The notes beneath the pieces were generated by a model. That model did not search any database. It worked only from the letters and a program-made list of their open reading frames with translations, and had not been told where the DNA came from. The translations under genes and the position numbers were made by a program. From Spartinivicinus poritis (GTDB lineage: Bacteria > Pseudomonadota > Gammaproteobacteria > Pseudomonadales > Zooshikellaceae), in contig NZ_JAPMOU010000044.1 in NCBI RefSeq assembly GCF_028858535.1, positions 1-44,507 on the forward strand: a stretch of 44,507 bases of DNA. Reading direction: 5' to 3'. Of the stretch, positions 1 to 8,653 are shown piece by piece. Numbering within the stretch: position 1 is the stretch's first letter; each line of letters begins with the position of its first letter.

Positions 1-1163
1 TAAATGATGGTAATGGGGGTAATAGCTTGCCTGTGCAAGCCACAGTGAATGTCAATGGGACACCAGCCATTAATAATTTAGCTGGTGATAGTCAAATCTA
101 TTTAAAAGGTTCAGGACTTGTTCCCATTGATGCAGGACAAAACGCCATTGTCATTGATCCTGACAATACCCATTTTTCCGGAGGTCAGTTAACCGTACAA
201 TTAATTACAGGAAGTGACAGCCGACATGATCAGTTGGCGATTCGTTCAACCAGCAACGCCAATCAAATTAGACTAACTGGTAATACTATTAATTTTTCAG
301 GGGTTACCATTGGCACTTTCTCTGGTGGTAGTAATGGTAATCCTCTGGTAATTAATTTAAATGATCAAGCGACACCAACCGTCCTTTCAACTTTAGTGCG
401 GAATATTGCTTTTATTAACGATACCACCTTGCCAGTACCAGGCAATCGCATCATTCAGTTTCACTTAACCGATGGGCAAGGAGGTTTCAGCTCAAATATT
501 AATACCAATATTGCGGTTGCTAAAACCACTGCCCCGACATTACCTGGTTCAGCCAGTACCATAACAGATGCTGATACTGACCTGTTACCTAAAGAACCTG
601 TAATAACAGACGATGAAGAGCTGACAACTACGACAACAGATGCACAACAACCACTGGATATTGCTACTAGTATTACACCGTCTTTAAGTCAAGCGGACAT
701 AGCAACTGCAACACAAGACTATCAATCTATAGGCCACCATAACCCAGATACCACCCGTACAGCTAACAGCTTATTTAACCAAAGCCCAGTCACTGACCAG
801 GAAATAACACAACGCCCCGTTATTATTGCATTTGACAAACCTGCTTTAAGTGCTTCTGAATTTTTAATTATTAAGACAAAAGCAGACAATACAGGGTTAT
901 TTGGTTCTTTGGAACATTCCAGCCAATTAAAAGGACAACAGGTAGTGGGTTATAGTGCTCAATTAATAGATGGTTCAGATTTACCTGCTTGGTTTAACTT
1001 TAATAAAAATAAAGGCACATTTACTGGATTACCACCAGCTGATGTAGACCAGATTTCATTAAAAGTACAAGTGGAGCTTGCTAATGGTGATACAGTATGG
1101 AAAGAAGTCGTTATTAATACCCACACAGGCGAAGTTCACTATCAACAACAAACCGCACAATAA
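1..1163 (+). CDS. C-terminal part of a large cadherin-like repeat adhesin (5' end outside window)
   Basis: The reading frame is open to the left edge (codon phase starts at base 3), so only the last ~386 residues are seen. The first part is a bacterial cadherin/VCBS-like repeat: a stretch resembling 'VRNIAFIND' followed by 'IIQFHLTDGQGG' is the usual end of such beta-sandwich repeats. Residues ~185-260 (counted from the TTG at 27) form a Thr/Asp-rich linker. The end, with 'LPAWFNFNKNKGTFTGLP', is a CADG/Put_Ig-type Ig-like domain. No RTX nonapeptides, sortase signal or membrane anchor is visible. These are typical parts of very large secreted or surface adhesins. The export-type operon starts 57 bp downstream on the same strand, so this protein is the likely cargo. 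Family assignment is good; full length and function are unknown. Confidence 0.75.
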   Translation, partial: NDGNGGNSLPVQATVNVNGTPAINNLAGDSQIYLKGSGLVPIDAGQNAIVIDPDNTHFSGGQLTVQLITGSDSRHDQLAIRSTSNANQIRLTGNTINFSGVTIGTFSGGSNGNPLVINLNDQATPTVLSTLVRNIAFINDTTLPVPGNRIIQFHLTDGQGGFSSNINTNIAVAKTTAPTLPGSASTITDADTDLLPKEPVITDDEELTTTTTDAQQPLDIATSITPSLSQADIATATQDYQSIGHHNPDTTRTANSLFNQSPVTDQEITQRPVIIAFDKPALSASEFLIIKTKADNTGLFGSLEHSSQLKGQQVVGYSAQLIDGSDLPAWFNFNKNKGTFTGLPPADVDQISLKVQVELANGDTVWKEVVINTHTGEVHYQQQTAQ

Positions 1164-1220
1164 TCTACAAATGCTATACTACAGTAATAGATATAGTTAG
1201 TTGTTGTCTGTTGTTATGAA

Positions 1221-2711
1221 ATGAATAAAACCATTGTTGTATTAGGTATTTTCATAATATTGAGTGGTTGTAGCATTCATCCTATTCCTATCACTCCTCA
1301 GCAACACCAACAACGTTTAAGCCAAGACCAATCAGCATTACAAACTAAACAACAGCCACTCACCCAGCCCCTGGCTTTATCAGAGGCAATGGCCAGGGCT
1401 ATTCGCTATAATCTTAATCATCGCATTAGCTTATTACACGGAGCACTTTCGGCTAAAGAGTTAAATACCGCCCGTTTTGAGCTGCTTCCAAAACTTACCG
1501 CACGAGCTGGTTATAACTATCGATCCAATCTAGATGCATCCTCTAGTGAGTCAATCGAAACAGGCACTGAAACATTAGAGCCATCCACATCCTCTGATCG
1601 AGAAATCAGTGAAGCCAGTTTATCCTTCACTTGGAGTGTACTGGATTTTGGCCTGTCTTATGTTCGCGCCAAACAACAAGCTGATCGTTATTTAATGGCT
1701 AAAGAACATATCCGTAAGACTGCTCATCAAATTATGTTGGATGTGCGTTCTACCTATTGGCGAACAGTCGCCCAACAGCGCCTGATGAAGCACATCGATA
1801 GAGTAATGGCACAAGCAGAAAATGCGCTAAGGGACAGCGAAGTCATCCGTCAAAAAAGACTACAATCGCCTTTTACTGCACTAACCTATCAACGAGATAT
1901 TTTATTAATTATTCGTGAATTACACATTTTACGAAAAAATGTACTCCCAGCAAAAGCCGAACTGGCAAAGTTAATTAATGTACTACCCAGCAGCAATATT
2001 AAAGTGATAGAGCCTGCTGCAAACGCCATGTGGTTACCAGACCCACCTATGTCACTTAGCGAGTTCGAGCAACATGCATTATTGCATCGTCCTGAGCTAA
2101 TAAACGAAGCCTATAAAGAGCGAATAACTGCCGCTGAAACCAAGGCTGCAATGTTACAACTACTCCCCCATTTAAAGTTACAAACAGCCGGCTATTACAA
2201 TAGTAATGATTTTTTAGTCAATCAGCACTGGGGGACCATCGGCATTGATGTCAGTTATAACTTACTGGGCACATTTTCCCAGTTGAGTCGACTGAAAGTC
2301 GCTAAAGAAAAACAAAACATTATTCGATTAAATCGGTTAGCCATGCATATGGCTGTATTATCTCAAATACACATTGCCTGGCAGGCATATTATCAAGCCA
2401 TTGATGAGTTTAAAGCAGCCAGTCACTTTAGCCAGATCGAACAGAAAATTGTTCACCATGTGAGAGTCAATGCCAGAAAAAAACGCTTAGGTAAAAATGA
2501 ATTATTAAGGGCAGAACTCAACCATTTGCTTGGCAAATTAAGACGTGACTTAAGCTATGCAGATGTACACAACACATTTGGTCAGTTACTCGTCGCTTCC
2601 GGCATTGATGTACTACCTACAACAATAACAGATAATACCTTAGCTGGTTGGGCAAACGGTATAGAGCAAAAAATGCTTGAATTAGGTGACAAAATAACTT
2701 CAGCTGACTGA
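1221..2711 (+). CDS. TolC-family outer membrane efflux/secretion lipoprotein
   Basis: A 496-residue outer-membrane factor. The N-terminus is a short signal ending in the lipobox 'LSGC', so it is probably lipid-anchored. The rest has the TolC pattern: two half-repeats of long Ala/Leu/Gln-rich helices (about residues 50-260 and 275-460), each interrupted by a short beta-strand segment. Such proteins trimerise into a channel-tunnel that spans the outer membrane and periplasm and docks onto HlyD-type adaptors. Three adaptor-domain proteins follow immediately. It is probably the exit channel for the adhesin encoded just upstream. The gap to the next gene is 20 bp, so they are very likely one operon. 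Confidence 0.85.
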   Translation: MNKTIVVLGIFIILSGCSIHPIPITPQQHQQRLSQDQSALQTKQQPLTQPLALSEAMARAIRYNLNHRISLLHGALSAKELNTARFELLPKLTARAGYNYRSNLDASSSESIETGTETLEPSTSSDREISEASLSFTWSVLDFGLSYVRAKQQADRYLMAKEHIRKTAHQIMLDVRSTYWRTVAQQRLMKHIDRVMAQAENALRDSEVIRQKRLQSPFTALTYQRDILLIIRELHILRKNVLPAKAELAKLINVLPSSNIKVIEPAANAMWLPDPPMSLSEFEQHALLHRPELINEAYKERITAAETKAAMLQLLPHLKLQTAGYYNSNDFLVNQHWGTIGIDVSYNLLGTFSQLSRLKVAKEKQNIIRLNRLAMHMAVLSQIHIAWQAYYQAIDEFKAASHFSQIEQKIVHHVRVNARKKRLGKNELLRAELNHLLGKLRRDLSYADVHNTFGQLLVASGIDVLPTTITDNTLAGWANGIEQKMLELGDKITSAD

Positions 2712-2731
2712 TTAAAACGCGTGAAGGCCAT

Positions 2732-3538
2732 ATGCAGTTATTATTCATTCATTCTATTTTTTTTCTGCTAATAACCCATATTAGCCAGCCTGGTATTAAT
2801 TTCAGTTCAGCTTCAACCACTCTCACTCAAAACCTTACTTACCAGCAACCATTAGCTAATGAAAGTTCTCCTTTATTTCAACAATCCTTAATTAGAGGAA
2901 TTATCAAGTCTCAACATCAAGTGGTGCTTTCCTCGCAAATAGGCGGCCAAATTACTCAACTACCGCTGGGTATTGGCAAAGCCTTTAAGCAAGGGGAGTT
3001 ATTAATGCGATTGGATTGTCGTCACTATCAGGCAGAACTTCAGGCAACAAAAGCAAAATATCGGGCCAAACTAAAACACTACCAAAACAGCCAATCACTG
3101 TTGAAGCATAATGCAATTGGTCAATTAGAAGTAGCGCTTGCCAAAGCAGAGCTGGATATTGCTAAGACAAGCATTACAAAAGCCAATATCAGTGTTCAAG
3201 GCTGTCATATTAAAGCACCTTTTGCAGGTAAAGTTGCTCGACTGCTGGCACAGCCCTACCAAAGTATTAAAGCTGGCGATGCCATTATTGAAGTAATCGA
3301 TCATCAACATTTATCTGTAGAACTGATTATTCCTGACAGTTTTTATTTCAAAGTCAAGCCAACCACATTACTTATTTTCCAGATTGATGATAGTCCACAT
3401 CAAATCTCCATCAGCATTACCCAAGTCAGCCCCACAATTGACCCTGTCAGCCAGACCTATCGCGCTTTTGCCCGAATTCATCAACATACTAATAAGCAGC
3501 TTGTAGTTGGTATGAGTGGCACCGCTCTAGTCAAATGA
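2732..3538 (+). CDS. HlyD/RND-type periplasmic adaptor (membrane fusion protein)
   Basis: A 268-residue protein with an N-terminal hydrophobic signal (residues ~1-20), a biotinyl-lipoyl-like half motif near residues 60-95 ('VVLSSQIGGQI', 'FKQGELLMRLDC'), a short alpha-hairpin (~95-140) and a second lipoyl half ('IKAPFAGKVARLLAQP') followed by a beta-barrel region. This is the standard adaptor architecture, though compact. It would bridge an inner-membrane partner and the TolC-like protein upstream. The stop codon overlaps the ATG of the next gene (ATGA at 3535-3538), which implies translational coupling. Confidence 0.85.
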   Translation: MQLLFIHSIFFLLITHISQPGINFSSASTTLTQNLTYQQPLANESSPLFQQSLIRGIIKSQHQVVLSSQIGGQITQLPLGIGKAFKQGELLMRLDCRHYQAELQATKAKYRAKLKHYQNSQSLLKHNAIGQLEVALAKAELDIAKTSITKANISVQGCHIKAPFAGKVARLLAQPYQSIKAGDAIIEVIDHQHLSVELIIPDSFYFKVKPTTLLIFQIDDSPHQISISITQVSPTIDPVSQTYRAFARIHQHTNKQLVVGMSGTALVK

Positions 3539-4890
3539 ACGATATAAATACCGGCATTAAACAACATAGCCCAAAATATATAACAAACTTAACTCGATTA
3601 GTTCAACTGGAAAATCAGGTTCGTCAAACGAAGTCAATTAAGGCTCTACAATTTCTTGCAGTTAACCATACCAGACAACTATTGCGTTATGACCAAGCTT
3701 TTTTAGTTTTTCGCCACCGGCACCAATGGCGATTAGTGAGTATAGCCAATACAACCGTTGTCGATACACACAGTCCTTTAGCTTGCATCATCAAAGCAAT
3801 CACTCAATCCCATTCGACTTTTTTTAAACAATCTGCCCTTAACCCTAATATCCAGCAACTTTGCAAGAATACTGACAATAGCTATCGTCAATTAATGATG
3901 CCTCACATACTATATCAGCCGATTAAGCTACCAACAGGTAAGCTAGTCGGAGGATTATGGCTTGGACGAGCCCAAAAGCAGTGGCAACCCGCTGAGCAGA
4001 CATTATTAACTCACTTATCAACAATATATGGACATGGCTTTCAAGCTTTGGGGCTCAAAGATAAACAACTGTCCAGACTTACCCCAAAAAAATACATTGC
4101 TTGCTGTATAGCACTAATTTTTCTATTTTGTTATCCAGTCAGTTTAACCATTACTGCTCCAGCTGAAATCGTTGCTCGCACACCAACTATTGTCAGCGCT
4201 CCTATCAATGGCGTTATTAAACAGTTATGGGTTAAACCCAATCAATCTGTCGCATCCCAGCAAAAATTATTTAGTTTTGAAACAACAGCGCTTGCCAATC
4301 AGTATGCCATTAGCCAACAACAACTAAATCTTGCTTATACCCGCTATCATCAAGCACTACAGATCTCATTAAAAAAATCTTTGGTTGAAAATAATATTGC
4401 CCTTTATCAAGCTGAAGCTAAGCTGCGTTTAGCCGAGTCAAAATTTACTCAAGCCCAACTGGATCAAGCTGAAGTAGTAGCCACTCAAGCAGGCATTGTA
4501 CAATTTTCTTCAGTCAGCGACTGGCAAGGGCGCCCTGTCATCACTGGTGAACAAGTAATGACGATTAGTGATCCTCAAGATGTAATGGTTAATATCTATG
4601 TACCAGTAAAAAACCACACCATTTTCCCTGAAAAAGCTCAAATTAAACTGTTTTTAGATGCTGTGCCTTTACAACCATTGCAGGCAACCCTACAGCAGGT
4701 CAGTTTTACAGCAGCACCACACCCTCTTGCTGGTTTAAGCTATCAGCTCTCAGCTTCATTGGACAATAAACACACAAAAGCGCAAATTGGTTTAAAAGGT
4801 ACCGCAAAAGTTTACAGCGAGCCAGTATCACTGTTTTACTATTTATTCAGGCGGCCAATTACAGCTATAAGACAGTATTTGGGGGTTTAG
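3535..4890 (+). CDS. GAF-like domain fused to an inner-membrane HlyD adaptor
   Basis: 451 residues. Residues ~15-175 have no signal peptide and read as a GAF-like cytoplasmic domain, including a stretch near 125-145 with 'LPTGKLVGGLWLGR'. A single transmembrane helix follows at ~187-207. The C-terminal half is a HlyD-type adaptor with lipoyl halves ('VSAPINGVIKQLWVKPNQ' and 'VVATQAGIVQFSS') around a short coiled coil. The topology puts GAF in the cytoplasm and the adaptor in the periplasm, so it could pass a cytoplasmic signal to the export channel. It overlaps the upstream stop codon by 4 nt, and only one base separates it from the next gene. The GAF call is by pattern; the HlyD call is firm. 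Confidence 0.75.
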   Translation: MNDINTGIKQHSPKYITNLTRLVQLENQVRQTKSIKALQFLAVNHTRQLLRYDQAFLVFRHRHQWRLVSIANTTVVDTHSPLACIIKAITQSHSTFFKQSALNPNIQQLCKNTDNSYRQLMMPHILYQPIKLPTGKLVGGLWLGRAQKQWQPAEQTLLTHLSTIYGHGFQALGLKDKQLSRLTPKKYIACCIALIFLFCYPVSLTITAPAEIVARTPTIVSAPINGVIKQLWVKPNQSVASQQKLFSFETTALANQYAISQQQLNLAYTRYHQALQISLKKSLVENNIALYQAEAKLRLAESKFTQAQLDQAEVVATQAGIVQFSSVSDWQGRPVITGEQVMTISDPQDVMVNIYVPVKNHTIFPEKAQIKLFLDAVPLQPLQATLQQVSFTAAPHPLAGLSYQLSASLDNKHTKAQIGLKGTAKVYSEPVSLFYYLFRRPITAIRQYLGV

Positions 4891-4891
4891 T

Positions 4892-6976
4892 ATGCAAGCT
4901 CTCTGCTTACGTCAAGACTTGCAACTTTTCCGCGGCCCTGAGAGTATCAACGGCGAGCCTAGTTGGTCACTATATGATCCTGCTAAAAATCAATATTTTC
5001 GCATTAGCTGGCGAACTTATAATATTATCCAGCAACAGTTTTATTCTGCTCCCTCTGCAACAATCAACCTACACAAAAATGTTCAAACAACCACTGATGA
5101 AATTAACCAAGTTAAATCTTTTTTAGTTAAACACCAACTGGTTACTGACTCGTATCAAAACTACTCTCCCACTAACAGTAACCCTTTAATCCAACTATTA
5201 AAGCATTATTTATGTTGGCAAATCCCACTATGGCAGCCAGACCGCTTTATTAATACTTTATTACCTTTGGTAAAAAAGCTTTTATCACCTTATTTATTGT
5301 ATTGCTGGTTGATAATGACCTTTATTGGCAGCTTTTGGACGTATAAGCAATGGGATATTTTTGTCAATAGTTTTTCCTACTTAACTCAACCAACTGGCAT
5401 CGTGCTATTTATTCTATGTTTGTTATTTACAAAATTTGCCCATGAGCTAGGTCATGCTTTTGCAGCAAAATACTACCAATGCAAAACTAACAGTATTGGT
5501 ATTGCCATTATTTTACTATGGCCACGTTTTTACACTGATACCAGCCATAGCTGGCGCTTGGTTAAGCGCAATCAAAAAATAGTTATTGATGGAGCAGGGG
5601 TATTAACTGAGTTCTTTATCGCCGGCTTAATGATCTTCTTGTGGCACTTTTTACCAACCGGTCCACTGCAAAACTGTGCAGCTTTTATTGCGACTAGCGG
5701 ATTAGTATTAACCTTGATCATTAATTTAAACCCTTTTATGCGCTTTGATGGTTACTATATACTCTCTGATTGGCTTGCTATTGACAACTTACAAACTAAA
5801 GCATTTATTTGTGGTAAGTGGTTTTTACGGAAATTCTGTTTAGGGTTAACTACTCCTTGCCCGATTCAACTCCCCCTCCATACTGTTCGTTTACTTGTGC
5901 TTTATGCCTGGCTAACCTGGTTTTTTCGTTTAATCGTATTTTTTAGTATTGCTTTGTTGGTTTATTCTTTTTTCTTTAAGACATTAGGCATAATTTTATT
6001 TTCACTTGAAATTTACTGGTTAATTTTACGCCCAATTTTTTCTGAACTAAAACAGTGGTGGCAGCTGAAGCAACTTGTCAAAAAAGAACTTATCAAGAAA
6101 CCACAGCAATGTTTGTTGCCTGCCACCATTGCTATCATTGTCTTGATATTATTAGGCTATCCTTTCAGTTGGCCTACATTTATCCCTGCACTCTACCTTC
6201 CTCAGCAAAGCCAACAACTGTATACCTTTACTGCTGGAAAAATCACTGCCATACATGTCAATCATCAACAATCAATTACTGCTGGAACCCCTATTCTTAC
6301 CTTAGAAAACCCTCTATTAAGTCATCAGATTAATGTTAGCCAATTGAAAATCGGCCATCTTCAAGAACAGTTACGTCAAACCATTGGCACAGATCAGCTA
6401 TTGTTTAATCGTACCCTACTTTTAAAACAATTAGCTCAAGCAAAGCAACAGCTAGATGGTTTACAACAAAAGCGTGATTTACTTGTTTTAAAAGCACCCT
6501 ATACAGGCACAGTTTACTGGCATAACCCTGCTCCACATATTGACCAATGGGTAAACTCTCAAAATGCTTTAGGTCGACTTATTACGTCAAAACATACCTA
6601 TTTAACGGGATACAGCATAGCAACAACGCTCAATCAACTAAGTGACACTAAGTCAGGCATATTTTACCCCGACATACCTGAACTCTCCCCAATAAGGGTA
6701 AAATTACATCAAGTCAGCATTATTAATTCCCCCTTCCTTGAGCACACTTTTTTTCAATCAATATTTGGTGGCCCTATCGCGGTACGATTAAATCCGAATA
6801 ACCAAGCTGTACCGGAGCAGCCTATTTATCCTGTCACCTTTCAAGCAATAGAATATCCTAATTACCCTACCCAGATGATTAATGGCACAGTAAAAATTGA
6901 TGGTAATGAACAAAGTTTAATCACTCGAATTTATAATCAGATCTTCGCTGTTTTAATTAGAGAGTCTGGTTTTTAA
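4892..6976 (+). CDS. M50 site-2-type zinc metalloprotease fused to a HlyD adaptor domain
   Basis: 694 residues in three parts. Residues ~1-88 form a soluble N-terminal domain that begins with 'LRQDLQLFRGP' and looks PqqD/winged-helix-like. Residues ~130-420 are a multi-span membrane region with the M50 signature: HELGH at 184-188 and the third-ligand motif 'NPFMRFDGYY' (Asp286), so the zinc site is intact. Residues ~425-694 are a periplasmic HlyD-like part with two lipoyl halves ('YTFTAGKITAIHVNHQQ', 'LVLKAPYTGTVYWH'). In this family the protease part sits in the inner membrane. Here it takes the operon position an ABC transporter would occupy in a type I secretion system. Substrate and direction of action are unknown. 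Confidence 0.85.
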   Translation: MQALCLRQDLQLFRGPESINGEPSWSLYDPAKNQYFRISWRTYNIIQQQFYSAPSATINLHKNVQTTTDEINQVKSFLVKHQLVTDSYQNYSPTNSNPLIQLLKHYLCWQIPLWQPDRFINTLLPLVKKLLSPYLLYCWLIMTFIGSFWTYKQWDIFVNSFSYLTQPTGIVLFILCLLFTKFAHELGHAFAAKYYQCKTNSIGIAIILLWPRFYTDTSHSWRLVKRNQKIVIDGAGVLTEFFIAGLMIFLWHFLPTGPLQNCAAFIATSGLVLTLIINLNPFMRFDGYYILSDWLAIDNLQTKAFICGKWFLRKFCLGLTTPCPIQLPLHTVRLLVLYAWLTWFFRLIVFFSIALLVYSFFFKTLGIILFSLEIYWLILRPIFSELKQWWQLKQLVKKELIKKPQQCLLPATIAIIVLILLGYPFSWPTFIPALYLPQQSQQLYTFTAGKITAIHVNHQQSITAGTPILTLENPLLSHQINVSQLKIGHLQEQLRQTIGTDQLLFNRTLLLKQLAQAKQQLDGLQQKRDLLVLKAPYTGTVYWHNPAPHIDQWVNSQNALGRLITSKHTYLTGYSIATTLNQLSDTKSGIFYPDIPELSPIRVKLHQVSIINSPFLEHTFFQSIFGGPIAVRLNPNNQAVPEQPIYPVTFQAIEYPNYPTQMINGTVKIDGNEQSLITRIYNQIFAVLIRESGF

Positions 6977-7160
6977 AAAAACGATTATTATTTGACCACA
7001 CTCCTTCTTTTGACTAATCATTTTATATTGCGTGAAATCAGTCAAACTTTTATAGTGCGGTTTTACATAGGATAGCTACCCAAACACATAAGCTATACAC
7101 TCTTCGCAAATGGCTTACATAGCCAAGGCGAATAAGTAGTAACCAGGAAGTTGGCGTAAT

Positions 7161-8114
7161 ATGATCAAAAATAAAGCATTACTTATCTTTAGCGTTAGCA
7201 CCACATTATTTTGTATTAATAGCTATGCAGAAGAGTCAGCCGAAACCAATAATAAATGGGATGGCTGGTTATCAGGTGAAGGGGCTTATACTGATGGTAG
7301 CTCGTTTGGCGACTTCAATTCATTTATTCCGCTAACCCAGGATGACTCAGGCCTTTCTTATTTAAATATTCTGGCTGAAGCTGACGATGACTTTGCAGAA
7401 GGGCAAGCTGGTTACGGTTACCGGCAAATTATTAATGAAGACTGGGCAATCGGTGGTTATGGTTTTCTTGGCAATAAACGCACTGAACATAACAACAATT
7501 TTTACCAACTAAACTTTGGTGCTGAAGTAGTTTCATTTGACTGGGATTTTAGATTTAATTTCTATATTCCGATAGGCGATAAAGAAAAAGAAGTCAGTCG
7601 CAATGCAGCCACTAACCAAATTCGAAAAGAATTTGCCTATCACGGTGCTGACTTAGAAGTAGGTTATCGGCTCCCTTTTTGGGATGAAACTGATGATAGT
7701 CAAATGCGCATTTATGGGGGAAGTTATTATTTTGATGCTGATGGCGCCGAACACATTGCTGGTGGTCGAGTTAGACTGGAATATGACATTGCCAATATCG
7801 TTAGCAGTATTCCTGGTAGTAGCATTACCTTAGGTGCAGAATATCAGCATGATAATGTCAATAAAGAAACTAATCTATTGACCGCTGCCTTCACCGTACC
7901 GTTTGACTTTTTCAGAAGCAATAAACAAAGTCAATATAACAGCTTAAGTCCTTTGGAAAAGCGCATGAGCCGCATTAGATCAAGGCGTGTTAGTGTAACA
8001 ACCAGTGTGGAAACAGACCCTCTCACTACAGTTACTGAGCCAGCACCACCTGTAGTCGTCCCTCCACCGTTACCAGAGCCAGAACCAGAGCCTTTGCCAG
8101 ATGAAGCGCCCTGA
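7161..8114 (+). CDS. Intimin/invasin-type (inverse autotransporter) beta-barrel with proline-rich tail, no passenger
   Basis: 317 residues with a signal peptide (~1-23, 'INSYAEE' at the cleavage region). Residues ~25-265 alternate short amphipathic strands with aromatic girdles, for example 'GQAGYGYRQIINEDWAIGGY' and 'QLNFGAEVVSFDWDFRFNFY', which matches the inverse-autotransporter barrel (IAT_beta) seen in intimin and invasin. Instead of Ig-like passenger domains the protein ends with a Pro/Glu-rich tail (~290-317, repeated PEPEP). It lies 184 bp behind the export operon and shares its strand. It may anchor or present the adhesin, but that is inference. A Rho-independent terminator follows. 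Confidence 0.7.
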   Translation: MIKNKALLIFSVSTTLFCINSYAEESAETNNKWDGWLSGEGAYTDGSSFGDFNSFIPLTQDDSGLSYLNILAEADDDFAEGQAGYGYRQIINEDWAIGGYGFLGNKRTEHNNNFYQLNFGAEVVSFDWDFRFNFYIPIGDKEKEVSRNAATNQIRKEFAYHGADLEVGYRLPFWDETDDSQMRIYGGSYYFDADGAEHIAGGRVRLEYDIANIVSSIPGSSITLGAEYQHDNVNKETNLLTAAFTVPFDFFRSNKQSQYNSLSPLEKRMSRIRSRRVSVTTSVETDPLTTVTEPAPPVVVPPPLPEPEPEPLPDEAP

Positions 8115-8126
8115 TATAGATTGATT

Positions 8127-8161
8127 AAAAGCCCTATTACATTTAGTGATAGGGCTTTTTA
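8127..8161 (+). terminator. Rho-independent terminator after the adhesin/export locus
   Basis: The inverted repeat AAAAGCCCTATTAC / GTGATAGGGCTTTTT has a 4-base loop and ends in a T run. It starts 13 bases after the stop of the beta-barrel gene. Because the stem starts with an A run, it could also serve the opposite strand. Confidence 0.85.
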
Positions 8162-8238
8162 ATTTGTTGTTGAGAATATATAGATACTGGTTTGACCAGA
8201 CCACAAGACAATCTTCTGCACCGAGAGAAGCATTCAGG

Positions 8239-8529
8239 CTAAAGCTTTTTCAAAATATTGCGTCCTTTTGCTGTGAGATAAATCAACTTAAACCTTTTAT
8301 CTTTAGCATCTTGCTTCACACGAATCAGCTGCTCATCTGGATTGCCTGCCCTCCCCTCTTCTAGCCGCCGAATTGTGGTGGCTACATTTTTTTCGCCAAC
8401 CTCCATTCGTTGAGCAATTTCAGATACAGAGCTACCTTCATTGTCTCCAATTGCAGCTAAAGTAGCGAGGGTACGTACGGTAATACGAGGGTATTTAAGT
8501 GACAGGTTGATTACTTTTTTAGTGTTCAT
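8239..8529 (-). CDS. Small MarR-like winged-helix regulator
   Basis: 96 residues from the chosen start, the ATG at 8529 (Met-Asn-Thr-Lys-Lys). The frame is open for 21 more codons upstream, but that extension is hydrophobic and unlike a regulator. The protein has a helix-turn-helix ('GSSVSEIAQRMEVGEKNVA') followed by a wing and 'KRFKLIYLTAKGRNILKKL', the typical end of the MarR winged helix. It lacks the long dimerisation helices of full MarR proteins, so it is closest to the compact winged-helix type. Its target is not evident. It lies tail-to-tail with the beta-barrel gene and upstream of nothing on its own strand. Confidence 0.7.
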   Translation of the reverse strand: MNTKKVINLSLKYPRITVRTLATLAAIGDNEGSSVSEIAQRMEVGEKNVATTIRRLEEGRAGNPDEQLIRVKQDAKDKRFKLIYLTAKGRNILKKL

Positions 8530-8653
8530 AATTGGCACTTCTATTACGGATATAAGTACCAATAAGCATGGCATGAAATTGTACAATATCAAGGTTTGAG
8601 CCTTCTAAAACCCGCTTTTTGCAAGTAAGTAGGTACTCAAACCTCTTATAGGA

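Noticed and set aside
8146-8364. 72-codon plus-strand frame after the beta-barrel gene
   Set aside because: It runs over the terminator and antisense to the MarR-like gene; composition is random and there is no ribosome site.
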